DNA of 64,000 nt from assembly GCA_009741485.1 (NCBI GenBank), contig CM019219.1, forward strand, positions 29,075,250-29,139,249, written 5' to 3'. Source of the DNA: Malurus cyaneus samueli (lineage: Eukaryota > Chordata > Aves > Passeriformes > Maluridae). The notes below the pieces were generated by a model. It did not search any database, was not told the DNA's origin, and saw only the letters and a list, made by a program, of their open reading frames with translations. Within the stretch, counting starts at the first letter, position 1; each line of letters begins with the position of its first letter. The translations under genes and the position numbers were made by a program. This document shows, one piece after another, positions 1-12,990 of the stretch.

Positions 1-1737
1 AAACTAAAATATTACAAAATAAAATTAATTACATAGGAAATACAGTAAGATTTCTTACAATCCTGCAGCTTCTGGGAACAGTTCTATTTTATGAGATGGC
101 AACCCCATCCTAGCCTGACTCTTTGCCATAAAGAAACAAAAGGTTCTATCCTGCGGAAATTATTTTCTGTGGGTTGATCACTCAGAGAGAAATAAGATTT
201 GGTAGGGTGAAAAGAGGGATGAGAAACAACACAGGGGATGTGATTCTGGAAAAACAAAAGCCTCTGTGCTTCATCTGCACAGAAAAGGGTGACTACAGCA
301 AGTGGTCTAGGAACCCAGTCTAGGGTAAGAGGGGAAATTAATAACAAAATGATCATTTAGGAAAAACTGAAGGAATAGACTTCAGTAGAGGAAATTCTGA
401 CCGTACTCTTTCTCCTAGCATAAAATGTGCTTCTGGCATCTCAAACAACCCAAGGCACACATCCAGTCTGGAGAGCCTGCAGCTGATCTGGATACAGCTG
501 AGTACCACACCAGCCTGATTTTCAGGGTATGCTGTGCCTTCACCTCAGCTCCACAATGATATGAGTCATCCAGAACACAAAGAAACAAAACCTCATTTAT
601 CTCCCTTGCTTAGGACTTACTGTACATGTGAAGGTAGAAGAAGATAGTTTATATTACAAAATCTCCTTGCTTTGAATCTCCTTGATACACAAAATTAGTA
701 GCATAGCTAAGGGAAAAGAAGCAGGGGAAAGATGGCAGGGAATTATTCCTTTCTGCAGACTGCCCACTTGCCTCCCCAGCCACATCAGAGTGGCAGCCCA
801 GACACCACCACCCCTTTAAAGGAGTCATCTCAGCCAGGCAGCCACAAGCAACCCCTGGAGGCGTGTCAGCAAATTATGGTCACCAGCTCTGCGAAGCCTA
901 TTCAGCCTCCAAAGCAATTCCCACTGATCTGTTCCCTTTCTGTTTCACCACCTGCCATCACTACTCGTTTTTGTCTCTCCATTAGGTACTGTCTTCTGTA
1001 TTACCAAGCTCACAAACCCTGCAGTGACAAGTAACTCCAGGCTTGTTTCACCAGCCTGGTCAAGAGTGCAGTGACTGCCATATATCCATTCTTGGACAAG
1101 AAATTGTCAACAGAAACTTGGGTGTACATCATACTACGAACATGACTGACCTCTTGCAGAAGGCAGCAAAACTTTCATCTGAATCAGCAATAGAAAGAAA
1201 AAGTAACTAATATTTTATGTCAAATTTCTGGTTGTAATTGATTCACTGCTCTGCCTACCCTTCCAGTGATGGGGCTGATAACTGCAAAAGTTTCCAGTCT
1301 TGTTTCTTGGAAGCCCTCCAAAGGTTTAAGCTTGTAACTTCTGCTAATTAATTCAGGAGAAACCTGAACATATGGTGTTATAGCCAAAAATATATAGCAT
1401 GTACAAAATATAGCAAACAAATCCCATAAAAATAGGCCTATATTTTAGGGGGTAAAAAGCAGGAAGAGAGGTGCTTTGCCTTTTTAATGACTGCTTTTTT
1501 ATTTTCCTAGGAGACACTGCTGGGTGCTCTCACCCAACAACAGCTTGAGCAAAATAAACATAAAAACAGGACTTGCATCAAGACACTGAAGCTCAAAAGC
1601 AGGTTCTGTGACGTACCTTTGGAGAATGCCACAGAATTGTCACTTCCCTGAGCACTGTCTTAAGAACAGTGATTACTGATCAACACCTCTTATCCAGTAT
1701 CCCATATGATCTTGGTTTCCCATTCTGGGTGGGCCTG

Positions 1738-2478
1738 AGCCACAGGAATGGCCTGAGAAGCGGCTCTGCTGTGCCTGGTGCCACGGCCCCAGGGTCCCAA
1801 TGGCCTCCCAGGCTCCAGTGGGCCCCCCAGCCCAGTGTCACAGGTAGAGCTGCCCCTGCCCTGCCAGCAGCTGCTCTCCCAGACCAGGGATACGCTCTGT
1901 GCCCCTCAGGGGACCATGGAGCCGCCCCGCTCCCCGTGGCTGGGACTGCCACCCTGATGAGCTGAGCAGTGCTCGGGGCAAGCTGTGTATGTACTGGGAT
2001 TAACCTTGGGCCTGGCCTGCTCCTGTGCTGGGATTAGCCTTGGGCTGGCCTGCTCCAGCACTGGGATCAGCCTTGGGCTGGCTTGCTCCAGCACTAGGAT
2101 TAGCCTTGGGCTGGCTTGCTCCAGCACTGGGATCAGCCTTGGCCTGGCCTGCCTCCCCCAGGGAGCAGCCGGGCCATGTCCTCACTCACCATGGGGATGC
2201 CGCTCCTGCTGCCCTGAGGACAAGGAGGAAGGTACCCAGGGAGGGCAGTGGATCAGCCCAGAGCTCACAGGCTCCTGTTCCCCTTGTCCAGGGCTGACCC
2301 CAGCTATGCCCACCCCTGTGAAATGCTGAGATCACAAGCTGAACTGCTGCAAGGCACTCCCGGCTCTGGGTGGGCCAGGAGCTGCTCACACAGACCCTGC
2401 TCTGACCTGCCATGTGGTGCCAAAGGAGAAGTGCCACCACAGCAGATCAGGCCTGCAAGCTGTTCAACTACTGCCTAA
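1738..2478. other. GC-rich island inside the intron
   Basis: A stretch of some 740 bp is visibly richer in G+C than its flanks, with many CCTG/CAGG words and only a moderate number of CpGs. It contains the 33-bp minisatellite. Several overlapping frames are open on both strands (for example 1669-1965 plus and 1985-2329 plus), as expected where stop codons are rare. No protein family is recognisable. It could be an expanded lineage-specific repeat or an unrecognised element. Confidence 0.6.
1994..2159 (+). repeat. 33-bp minisatellite, five copies
   Basis: Five head-to-tail units begin at 1994, 2028, 2061, 2094 and 2127. Each starts CTGGGATTAGCCTTGGGCTG or a close variant and continues GCCTGCTCCAGCA. 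The first is 34 bp, the middle three are exactly 33 bp and nearly identical, and the last decays into CTCCCCC. Because 33 is a multiple of three, every frame repeats an 11-residue unit (for example GISLGLACSST), which explains the frames open on both strands. Confidence 0.93.
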
Positions 2479-5400
2479 ACTCCTCCTTACACTCCTGACA
2501 TCTCTGCTCACAAAGCTGGTACTACTGAGTTCTGAAATCCCTCTGTCCTCTGACTAGAGCAGTCCCTAATGATGAAAGGCAAAAGATGGCTCTTTCTGCC
2601 ACAAGACACACAGTTTATCCCTAAAATAGGGTTGTAGTTGCTGTAATATGCACTGTGATTTTGCATTTGATTTGCTTTTAGTCCTGAAGGGACTCCTGCC
2701 AGAGACTACATAGATCTGTTTGTCTGCCCTATTTGTGATTTTGTCATATTTGAGTATGCCTCCATTTCATTAATTTGTTTTTTTACTATGAATAGTTCCT
2801 CATTATCCTCTTTGCCCAACCAACAAACACCTCAATCTCTGCACTTTTTTGCCTCAACTTTTACACTAAGTATTATAGCACTATATACTCAGAAATAACT
2901 GTTACACTAATTGTAACATGGCTAAAAATGCAAGGACTTGACTGAAATCTTACACAGGACTACAGCAAAACCAGCAAAGAAGCACCAGCTGTTATCTCTG
3001 ATTTTCTGAGGATCTCCTGCCTTCAGCAGACACCAGTCCCACTTGGACACTGGAGGGGAGGTTGCATCAATATTGCTCTGACCTGTTTGCCACTTGTTTA
3101 CCTACCCATGAGGTACAACTAACACATCAACAGTGCTTCTACAAGAAACAGCCCAATTGAGAGGCTCGCTGCTTAAAATGGAACACATTTGCTTGAACTT
3201 CAATTTATAAAATTCTTTTAGGATGTGGAGCATGTAATTGCTCTAATCAGAGGAATTAATCTTCACAGCTTCCACGACTACAAGGCATCTTACAGCAAGA
3301 AATGATTCACAAGTGGTTTCACACAATCCAGCAGTAAGTCAGCTAAATACAGCACACAGGCAAACCAACACCGAAACTTTTAAGCTGAGGAGTTTGGCAC
3401 AGACTCTTAACCAGATGGCCAGTAGAATTCTCTTTGCAAGAAAATGTCTGGATTTCTAGCTGTATACATGGGATTTAGGAGTCATTTTCCATTTGAGCTA
3501 CAAGTGATTACTGGAAATCAATTATAGCATTATTTTAAATTCATTCTCATGTCTATGTGAAAAAGACTCCCTTCATAAAAAAGATTCCATTTCCAAGCCC
3601 TGCTACTTGTATCAATTTCTGGTTTTCCTGCAGGAAAAATACGATTTTTTTTAAAAAATGCGTTGCCAGCATTGGCAATATAAAAAGTTCAAATGAGGTC
3701 CAAAGTCAAGCTAAAATAAATTTTGTCACCTTTCGATCAAAAGTCTAACTGTTAAACTCAAAAGCTCCATAATAGGACAGCGTTATGTTCACTTTCATTT
3801 CTGTTCCAAAGAAATAGAAGTTGCACAGATGAAGTACCTTTATAAAAACTATTTTTAAATGAAAGAAAGAATTGTGAGTGCCTCACCCTTCTAAGGGAAG
3901 AGACAACAGAGAAACTGTGATATAATTACACATGTTTACAGCATAGAAAGATATCCATGATGTAATCACATCACTGAGAGAAGGAAGGAATAGTGACAGA
4001 ACATCTTTCTGTCCTGACATTTGCTAAAGAGCTTTTGTTTTCCCAGGAATCCTGAGAACAATTTCAGGGCCTTAGAAGTCTCTCCTGCCTGTACCAGAGT
4101 ATTGCGAATGCTATGTGCTGCCTGCAGTCAGCAGCAGTACTGAGAGATGAGAGAAAACGTGTTTTGGGTTTGACAGAAAAGGCAGAGAACAGAAGTGCCT
4201 AAAACAGTTGTGGTTAAGGAACAACAGCTGACACAAACGAAGAGAAGACTGCAAAAACAAAGCTGGTGCACACAGGCCTGTGTATGCACCTGTCCTCTTC
4301 CTGCTGTGATGCTGACACACAGCTCCACTTTATCCTTTCCCTTTAGTATCTCTACTCCAGTTATGAGTTATAGCAAAACCTGTTTCCTGACTGCAGCTGT
4401 ACATGAGTCAGCTGTATTTTGCCACAACAACGTTGCAGAGGAAAGGAAGAAACGCTGTGCTCCTTATTGTGGCCATTAGCTGTTCACCATATTGGTTTAC
4501 AAGCACTCAGTATGCTTTGTTAACCTGCACAGCAGCAGCCAGCTGAAGGGTGTGTGCGCTCCTCTGATCCCCCAACACCCTCTGCAGCTACACACCATCA
4601 GCAGAACCTGTGCCACTAAGGGAATTCCAACTGTTCCCTCCCAAAAGAAAGATCCTGTGCATTCGTGAGCTGCTGTGTTTGTTTAGTACTGTTGATGTAA
4701 ACTATGCCTATTACAGGAAAATAAATCCACTTAGCTTGCAGGCAAATTGGATATATAAATATTTGGAGTAAAACTGTCACAGAGCCAAACTGTGAAATTA
4801 TTTTTTTTTCCTTGAAATGTATCTCTTTTGGTTCCAAGACTTCAATCCACCAGGTGATTTTCCCTTTGGAATACAGGGCTGTATAAAACAAGTAGTATGC
4901 TTGGATTTTGTTGAGGTTTTGTAGAAATTTTACTATCAAAGGATGAGTATTTAGCACTTAATTTTTACAAATATATTGAGCAGCAACTGCCAAATCAGAC
5001 TAAATGCTTGCTGGTGTATGTATTTAAGAATCAGCTGAAATTACTTCTACTCTAAAATTAGCAGAAAGACCCACATAAGTATCATACAAAATACCATATT
5101 CTATTCAGGTATCATTAATAAAGACACAGTAGTACTCTGAAGGAAATTCAGACGCAGCCACAAGCTTTTGAGACGGGCAGGAGGACACAATGGATTTCTG
5201 CCTTCCAAATCCTCACTTATTCATGTAAATATCAGAAGTTCTGTGACATTCAGGCAGAAGGAGCAGTATCAGCTGACTGTGCTGCATGGCTTATCTTGGC
5301 ACCCCTCAACAATCCATCACAAAGCCCAGAGCCCAGGTTTGTATCTGGCAGCAACAAGTGCCCGAGGCCACCGCGCGCAGTGCTGGCAGGATGGCGGGAT

Positions 5401-7879
5401 CCTCGAGTGCAGCACTGGCACCACTGTAGCTAATGCAATTCTGCTGCTTGCTTGAACAGACATGGACCTGCTTAACCTACCGTGGGGAACAAGGAAATCC
5501 TGCTGGCTCTGCTTCACAGGGCCTGCATGAGAAAACACATGCAAGTATGCACACACAACTGCTCTTCTCAGGAAGCAAATTTACCTTAAAGAATGTCTCT
5601 ACATGATTAACACACGTAAAATCTGCTCTTGATCTAAGGACAGGTTCACCTTCTTGGCCCAAAGTCATTGTCTCCAAAATAACTGTCCTTTCTGACGACT
5701 CAACTGGAAAACATCTCTATTGACAAAGCTTTTACAACCTTCAATCTTTAGGTGATTTTTGGCAAAAAAATTCTAAAGTGAAAATTGTCTGTTCTCATAC
5801 AGAGCTTACAATGCGAACACTGAGTAGCTACGGACTCTCAGAAGCATCCTAGATGGCACAATGAAATGGTAGGGCTAAGCAGTAAATTCCCTAAGATAAG
5901 CAGCGGAGGGGGAAAGGGATATTCCTACATGTATCTGAAGCTGAACACTGACTGCAATAGCACTTAGTTCAGGGGGGGTGGTAATAAAGGTACCATTATC
6001 TTTTGTGGCACTGCTAAACCCAGTCGGTGACTGGGGACAAGATTGAGCAGGAGAGCTGGGACGTGGTATTTTCACACGAGTGAGAGAAGCTGAATGAAGC
6101 TGATACAAAGGGCTAGAAGGGGCCAGAAAAAGGCAAGGAAGGCAGCAGATTTCAAGGTGCAGTGAAAAAGCCCCACAGAATTGAAAAAGCTTCAGGCTGA
6201 TGGATGGGAAATAGGAGGATCATGGACAATGCCAAAGTGGGAAGGGGCACCAGAAAAAGTAAGTCAAAATAGTGAGTTATGGTGAAGAGTTTCACAGATG
6301 AACTTGTTCAGGAATAGAAACCCTCTGCAGTCCTCTTTGTCATCTGTCTGTCCCGTGATCTCAAGTCCCAACAATCACAGAACTGCCATCTTGACATCTT
6401 CATTTTAGATCCACATTTCCCTTTCCCAAGCAAAGACAAGAAGCCCAGATGAATTAAGGTTGAGATCTGTGGCTATTCCCAAGTGAGGAGCCCTGCTCAA
6501 AGGGGCAGCTGAACTTGGTCTTAACCAAGAGTACCACAGAGAGAAAATTCTAACCAAACTGTAATCCTTGAAGTACTAGAGGAATAAGCAGAACTATACA
6601 TTTAGTCTTACTACAGGGAGGAAGGGGGACAGCTTTGCAGAATGACTTTGCTAGATTTGTGTTTCTCAAGTCTTGTTAATTTGTTTTGCTATTTTCACTG
6701 TATTTCTCATATTAACTCTGATATTGATGCCATTTTAGAAACAAATGTCAAGCAGCAAGAACAAATATGAGACACTTTCTGAACAGTTTGCCGAGAGCTG
6801 CACCCTTTTGTTTAAAGAAAGTGTTCATATGGCCCCATTTGGAATCTAATAACCTACAAAATGGGGAAGGGGAGAAAGCCCAGCAACTCTCATTTACTGT
6901 TTATGCCACAGAAAAGTGAGAGGGCTTGTCCCAGAGGCTTCAACAGGCACTGTGAGTCCTGAATCCACAGGCTGCACGCTGCTAGGACAGGCTATGCAAC
7001 AGTCCAGCCAGGTCAATTATCAGCGCTGCTCTCTGTGGTGCATCTACAAAATCACCTCTGACACAGCAGCGAGCTCTGCCTGCTGTCCCAATCTCACCTG
7101 AACCCTGGTGTACCTTTCCTACCATCAAAGCACTGTGAAAATCCTGCATGGAGACATCCTGCAGTTCTCTGTTTGAAGGAACTTTCCTGGGTGCCCAGGG
7201 CTCAAACAGCAAAGCAGTAAAACTATTCTCAAAAAATTCATAGCAGAGCTCCCTTTATGCTCAAACCATCGACCCTTCCTTGTTACTTTCTCAACAGGAA
7301 TTACAAGTTCCAGTGTTGTGATCCAAAGCACATTCCTTTATATCAGCAAGAGGGACTTGGGTATGTTTATTGGCAAATACCTCTTTAATTGTAAGTCTGC
7401 TTTGGCAATAGGAAACAGAAATCCTACTCCATTTATACATTAAACCAAGGGAAAAACAAAACAAACCAAATGCAACCCTGGGACTTTTCTTGTGTATTTT
7501 CAGCCAGTCAGCAGAGAAATTAGGATATTTCCACTAAAATATCATTAAAACTGTTATAGCAGTTCAGGCAATTTTTTGATATTTACTTCTACAGGAGACA
7601 GAGCAAAAAACCCAAAACTTTGAAAACCACTCACTGAGATTAAATAACAATGAATGCAAGATAATGCCATTTGAAGAACAACAGCAATCAGCTTATGTAA
7701 CAACTCAAATACAGAAATCTACTATTTATCTGAGTAGCTTCTGATGTAACAAATACAAAATGCCAGACTTATTTCTTCCATATTGAAGAACTTAGCAGTT
7801 AGGGACAGGAGAGCTCAGACTCCAAGGTGAGCCGGTTCCTACTGTGGCTTCTGCAATATTCATCCCCTGGCGGCCCACA

Positions 7880-8298
7880 GAAGGGCAAAGGAGCTGGGGA
7901 AGGGTCTGGAACAGCTGAGAGTCTCAGTCTGAAGGAAAGAAGGGTCAGGGATGACCTTCTCAGTCCCTACAACTCCCTGACAAGAGGGTGGAGCCAGGTG
8001 GAGTTGGGCTCTGCTCCCAGGGGAGTAAGCCACAAGAACGAGAGGAAATGGCCTCCGGTTGCAGCAAGGGGAGGTTTGTACTCGACAGTAAGAAAAATAT
8101 CTCCACTGAAACAGTGGTCAGCACTGGAACAGGCTGCCATGAGAACTGATGGATATACCATCCCTGGAAGCATTCAAAAACATGTGGATGTAGCACTTTT
8201 GGACATGGTTTAGCAATGAACACGGTGGTGCTGGGTTAATGGTGGGACTCAATGATCTTAAGGATCTTCTCCAGCCTAAACAATCCTATGATCAGTTC
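7880..8298 (+). mobile_element. CR1 non-LTR retrotransposon, 5'-truncated 3' end
   Basis: About 420 bp match the remembered CR1 3' region in order: GAAGGGTCTGGAAC, a block like the CTCTACAACT..CTGA segment (here CCCTACAACTCCCTGACA), ACGAGAGGAAATGGCCTC, AGGGGAGGTTTGTA, TGGAACAGGCTGCC, ACCATCCCTGGAAGCATTCA, GGACATGGTTTAG, and the tail GACTCAATGATCTTAAGG ending CCTATGAT. It is degenerate and 5'-truncated, typical of old avian CR1 copies. The 128-codon frame across it is not a gene. This is the best evidence for avian (or at least sauropsid) origin. Confidence 0.92.
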
Positions 8299-8773
8299 CC
8301 AGATTTTACAGAGCTAGAAGGGAAAAGCCAGCTGTGTTTTTCAGCACCTGCCACCTTTGATAAGCAACAGTAAGAGAAGGCCACAAGAGTTCACCTTTTG
8401 CTCAGATACAAAACTTCTCTTTTACCAGACTTCATCTAACAATACTAAAGAAGAAATAAAACTTCTTACTGAAGAACATATTTAAACCCAGCTTTATAAA
8501 AGATTGCCTAGTTCTCCATGCAGGTCTTTACACCTCTCTCACCTGCACTGGAAAGTGCCAGTGTGCTGAAATGGAACAGCTGCCTTCCCCAGAGGGAGCC
8601 TGCCCCACAGCCCAGCCCATTCAGCTCGATGCAACCCTGCTCACCCATACTCACAAAGAATTTGTCAGTATATTGCATGAAAAGACTTATTTTATGAGAC
8701 AATAAGGGTCTTTGCAAGAGAAGCTGTGTTTTACAGCTTCACCTGTAAGCAACTTTTTTACTGCTACTAGACT

Positions 8774-8807
8774 GGGGAGGGGGACACAGGGGAGGGGGAA
8801 AGGAGGG
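8774..8807 (+). other. G-quadruplex-forming motif
   Basis: Five G-runs of three or more: GGGG-A-GGGGG-ACACA-GGGG-A-GGGGG, then AAAGGA and GGG. This satisfies the G3+N1-7 pattern on the plus strand, which is the non-template strand for plus-strand transcription but the template strand for CTNNA3. Confidence 0.6.
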
Positions 8808-9488
8808 ACAGACACCATGCCAGTATCTTTCATTGTTAGAATCGATTTGATCAGCTTTACTGAGCATTTAATTCAGAACATGGCAGAAAAGGCTCCTGCA
8901 CTTAAGACTGTTTCCTGTTCGAAGAGCATCACCGAACACATAACTGGAGAAAGCAATACCAGCTTTGCGAGCTATCTGCTATGGTACTCTTCATTCTTTA
9001 AAACTACATCGAGCAGCACAAGGGCTCTTAAGAAAGCACCAGCAAGTAATGGGATATAAAATATGTATGATCCTGGATATGTACTGTCAAATGTAGGCTC
9101 TGTACAGTGTGTTTTATGCTTGAAAGCACAGTCTGATACAAGTAGAAAGAACAACAGATGACACAAAACTACAGCTTACAATTGAGATTATTTTGTTACT
9201 TTCCCCCTTTCACAGAGAGCAGAAATAGAGTGCTACAAGATGTGCAAAACCCCTACCAACCAATTAATAAAAGAGGACAAAGGAAAAAAAAACAGGCACA
9301 AATGTAGTTCAAAATGTTAAATCCCCAGCAGCTCAGTACTCCTACCTGCTGTGTTGCATTGGCTGAGCCGCTCCATTTTGTAAAGACACTGTGAGCTGAT
9401 GTTAAAAACTCTGTATTTGCTGCTGTAACAGTGTGACAATGGCCTGCAGCATTCATAAATATTGGAAAAGCTTTTTTTACATAATTAC

Positions 9489-9670
9489 CTTGTGAAGTCA
9501 GTCATCTCCATCATAATCACACACATCCTCTTGGCCAGAACAATTATGTCATTGCTGGTATCGTCCCATATTTCAATCTCTGCATCAAGCTTACTCTTGA
9601 CTTTTTTGAAGTCAGCCACTTGCTCAGCTATCTTTTCCTTTTCAGCCTCTGGCAGTTGAGTCATCTTGGC
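9489..9670 (-). CDS. CTNNA3: CTNNA3 exon encoding the start of the actin-binding domain (182 bp)
   Basis: The acceptor is TTCTGTTTCAG, then 60 codons plus two bases (AG of an Arg codon), then the donor GTAATTAT. The peptide runs AKMTQLPEAEKEKIAEQV, ADFKKVKSKLDAEIEIWDD, TSNDIIVLAKRMCVIMM, EMTDFTR. It corresponds to the first helices of the five-helix C-terminal F-actin-binding domain of alpha-catenins, whose N-terminal part is where force-dependent unfolding is described for alpha-E-catenin. In human CTNNA3 the next residues after FTR are GKGPLK; that exon must lie below base 1. There is no stop, frameshift or unusual residue. A plus-strand frame overlapping this exon is a shadow. Confidence 0.95.
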
Positions 9671-10783
9671 CTGAAACAGAATAATTTGATTTGTAAAACA
9701 TCTATGTCAGAATATTTTTTTCTTTCTTAGCAAAACCCCTGCACATTAATAAATGTATCATTTAAACAGACTATGGCCTGAGCCAACTGTTCAAATCTGA
9801 GCACTTCTAAACTTCAAAATTTGTATGTTGTCACTGGATTGGGCCAAATAAATGATCCTCAGCATAAAGGGGACAGTGGTGTTCCTGAAGCCTGAACAGG
9901 CTGTGTTCAGGTGTCTCCTGAACACAGTGAGAGAAAGAAGAAGAAATTCTTCCTAAGAGCCCTTATGAAATATGACTGACAATTTTTCCTATTTCTTAGG
10001 ATTAAGGAGCCTAAGTAATTTTAAGTGTTACACATGAAAAAGTGACAAAATGCAGTATTGATTCATGTATGAAATAATCAATGAAAAGGCTTAATTGGCC
10101 TGAAACACTCAGGTATGCTTGTTCTCTCTCCTGAGAACTGATTCAAGTATGCATCTTCTATCTTTGCAGAAGACAAACAGATGAACATGTCAGGAATCAG
10201 TATCCATGTAAGATTACCAAAACCTCCTGAAAATGCAGCACAGTGAGAGCAATGCTTTTACTCAATGTTCTTCTTCATGAGCAAGATGAGCAGCCTCCTG
10301 CAGAGCAGGGTCAGACACCCCTCCTGTGCCAGAAACAGGCCAGGAAGCAGCCAGGGACGATGAATTTAGTGGCCACATGGAAGTCCCAGCCCTTCACCAG
10401 ATCTAGGCCAGGGACAGAGGAGCCCCTGTTGTCCTGATGGCTTCTGCCATAGTGGTTCTTATCTCACACCTTCCCTCCAGGCCACCAGCAACTCACAACT
10501 ACACACAGCATCATTGCTCTGCAATTAAACAATAAATATTAACAATATAAACTTACTCTTGTTTAGAAAACATCATCTACCACCAATAAAATGGAGAGTT
10601 AAGGCAGTGGCTGGATTATTTATAATTAATAAAACAGGTAATCAGTTTTATACATAATGCATATGTTTTTCAAGTCACACCTTTTCAGTGGTTTTATTTA
10701 TGCCAGAATTACTGTCACAAGGGTAATTTTCTCAATTACACAAATTACTGAAAATGACATGTTTCTCAGTACCCGTAATTGTA

Positions 10784-10935
10784 GTCACAGAATTACACAG
10801 AATCACAAAATGGTTCAGGGTGGTAGGATCCACCTCACAGTGGCCAAGTTACCCTACAGTCACAGAATTAGAAAGTGCAACTATTTGGAGACTACTTCTA
10901 GGCTGTCAAAAAACCCTGAGGTGGGCTACAGAGGG
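10784..10935 (-). mobile_element. Probable CR1 tail, minus strand, badly decayed
   Basis: CACAGAATTACACAGAATCA then CAAAATGGTTCAGGGTGGTA resembles the reverse complement of a CR1 end (the cacagaatcacagaatggttngggtt block). The remaining part to about 10935 is too diverged to be sure. A second CACAGAATTAGAAAG occurs at 10861, possibly a duplicated tail. Confidence 0.45.
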
Positions 10936-12311
10936 ATGAGAACTTCTATGATCTAATACATGTTTGCTGATGAGTGGATGTCTGTAGTATTTCCTAGCCC
11001 CCAGCTTCAATACTGTTTTGAGCTCAAGATCACAGGCCTGGATCTTGAAACCACAAGAAAGATGACATTTTAATGAGGGAACTGGGACATACAGCATCCT
11101 GCTATCTGCCAACAATAATGAGCTTCAGGTGCAATGAGACACATTATCCACTGGAACAAAAGAAACTGTAATCCTGACCTTTTCTCTTCCTCATACTGCT
11201 TTAAAACAATGTACAGAAACAAAACAAAGCTTTTTAAGCACAGATTTAACTCTGTATCAGAATAGGCAACATAACATTAATTGTGAAATAAAGACCTAAA
11301 CTGAATCACTATTACATGAACGCAGGTTTATTTTTCCACCAGGAAAAGTTTTTGTTTTCATTACTTCTAAGACACAATGCTATCATTGCAGTAGCAGACA
11401 GAAGAGTTAGGACTAGGTTAGAGAAGAAGTTACATTCCTGGTATTTTCTTCTATTTAAAAATAGGTGCCAACTTTTTTTCCTTAAATTTCCCTGAAGTAA
11501 CTTTTCAGGAGGCCGTTTGTCCCTGGTAGTTGGAGTTATGTTACTTGAATTGTCCTATTTGCAACCTGACTAATCCTATGAGACCAGTGTTTTCTTTCAT
11601 CACCTTTCCATGTCTCAGTCAGCTCTCTATCAAAGAAACAGAACTTCCAATGCCATGTAAGGACACATGGGGAGTAATTATGTGGTGAAGATGTAGATTC
11701 TTCTCTCCCTTTACACTGCTTGCCAATGAGCCCCCAAAGAACTGGCCTTCTGCCTACCTTTGTCTCCAACTCCACTCCAAGGATTTGACTTTCAGATAAA
11801 CTTTCCATTATGCTTTTTAAATCTCAGATGGACATACATTTTTTCTTTCCTGACCTGTAAAACCAAATGACCAGCCAGATCCACACCACCACCATTCTTA
11901 CCACTGACAGGGACCAGGAAGAAAGGAAAGGCAACACAAGAAAGAAAGCAGCACAACACATTCAAGCAAAATCAAAGAATTTCCCTTGACAATTATTTAA
12001 CACTTCATGCTTTGTAGGCGGCAATATGTCATATAACTACAGAGAAAAGAGGAAAAATCTGGTTTTCTGCAATTTTGTAGGTTACAAAAGTCACCAAAGT
12101 CACCACATCTGAGGCAGCCAGCCACAAGAAGCCCTTTCTGTTCCTGCTCTCCTACTGCAGTCTGATGATCATTTGGTTAAAGTGAATGGGACCCCTTCAA
12201 ATCACTCGAAAAACAGCTATTTCAATCAAGCTCTTCCAAAACAGTTCCAATTATGACTTTTAACTGCTTTTTTCTTGAACAAACTTTGCAGACTACTGTT
12301 ATAAAATACAC

Positions 12312-12432
12312 ACATGTGAGCTCAGCTTTGAGCAATCTCACCTGGTGCATGGCATCCCTGCCGTACCAGAGGGGTGGAACTGGATGATCTTTAAGGTCTC
12401 TTCCAACCCAAACCATTCCAGGAGCCTGTGAT
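12312..12432 (+). mobile_element. CR1 3' tail fragment
   Basis: Contains TTTGAGCAATCTCACCTGGTG, the degenerate CATCCCTGCCGTACCAGAGG block, and GAACTGGATGATCTTTAAGG followed by CTTCCAACCCAAACCATTCC. This is the standard order of the terminal CR1 segment on the plus strand. Confidence 0.88.
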
Positions 12433-12889
12433 GCTATTTTATCAGGAAAGCTTGGGACAGAACTATTCTACAGATGTGTTTTGAATGCCAGCATATTCCT
12501 AAGTGCATTCATGAAGACACCACCAAGTCCAAAGGGATTCTGTTAAAAAGAGTAAGGTATGTCCACTACCTTTTAGTACTACTTTTTCTATTGAGGGAAT
12601 AACATTCTGAAGTTGGATAAAGAGGTCACAGAGAGAATGCCTGATATTCAGCAATTCCCAGCAAAGTGAACAGGGATGCCCAGAGATGAACTGTGTGGGT
12701 GTGTGATGCTGACAGCAGGGAGAAGCTGTGCTTCTTTTGATACTTTACTACCTGCTGTCACCAGCTGCCTTCTCCCACTTTGGAGAGCTGCAGCAAGCCT
12801 GCTGAAGTGCAGCATTCCTCAAACAAGTTCAGAGAGGGCCTCATTTGTGCTGCCGTGACAGTTCTGCTGTATTTTTAGATACAACGTAA

Positions 12890-12990
12890 TTGGATGAACC
12901 GGATCAAGAGGTAAAACTATTGGGAGACAGCAAACTCTTTAATGCCATTTTCACATCAGCCTTCACTAAGAAGGTTGGCTTAGATAATGC
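12890..12990 (+). mobile_element. Possible CR1 ORF2 remnant
   Basis: The segment with TTTAATGCCATTTTCACATC then AGCCTTCACTAAGAAGGTTG recalls the CR1 ORF2 motif around 'LNAFFASVFT' (here translated LFNAIFTSAFTKK). The resemblance covers only about 15 residues, so this is a tentative call. The rest of the 179-codon frame (to 13429) has no recognised similarity. Confidence 0.35.

Larger units (their letters stand above)
1..9488 (-). other. CTNNA3 intron (3'-most in the window, left end open)
   Basis: Intronic sequence downstream of the 182-bp exon, continuing beyond base 1. It holds the GC-rich island with minisatellite (1738-2478), a CR1 3' fragment (7880-8298) and a G-rich quadruplex-like run (8774-8807). 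Open frames here are short and resemble no family I know. The frame at 7827-8213 is CR1 sequence. I see nothing further in 2480-7880. Confidence 0.85.

Noticed and set aside
7827..8213. 128-codon plus-strand frame
   Set aside because: It lies largely over the noncoding 3' part of a CR1 element.
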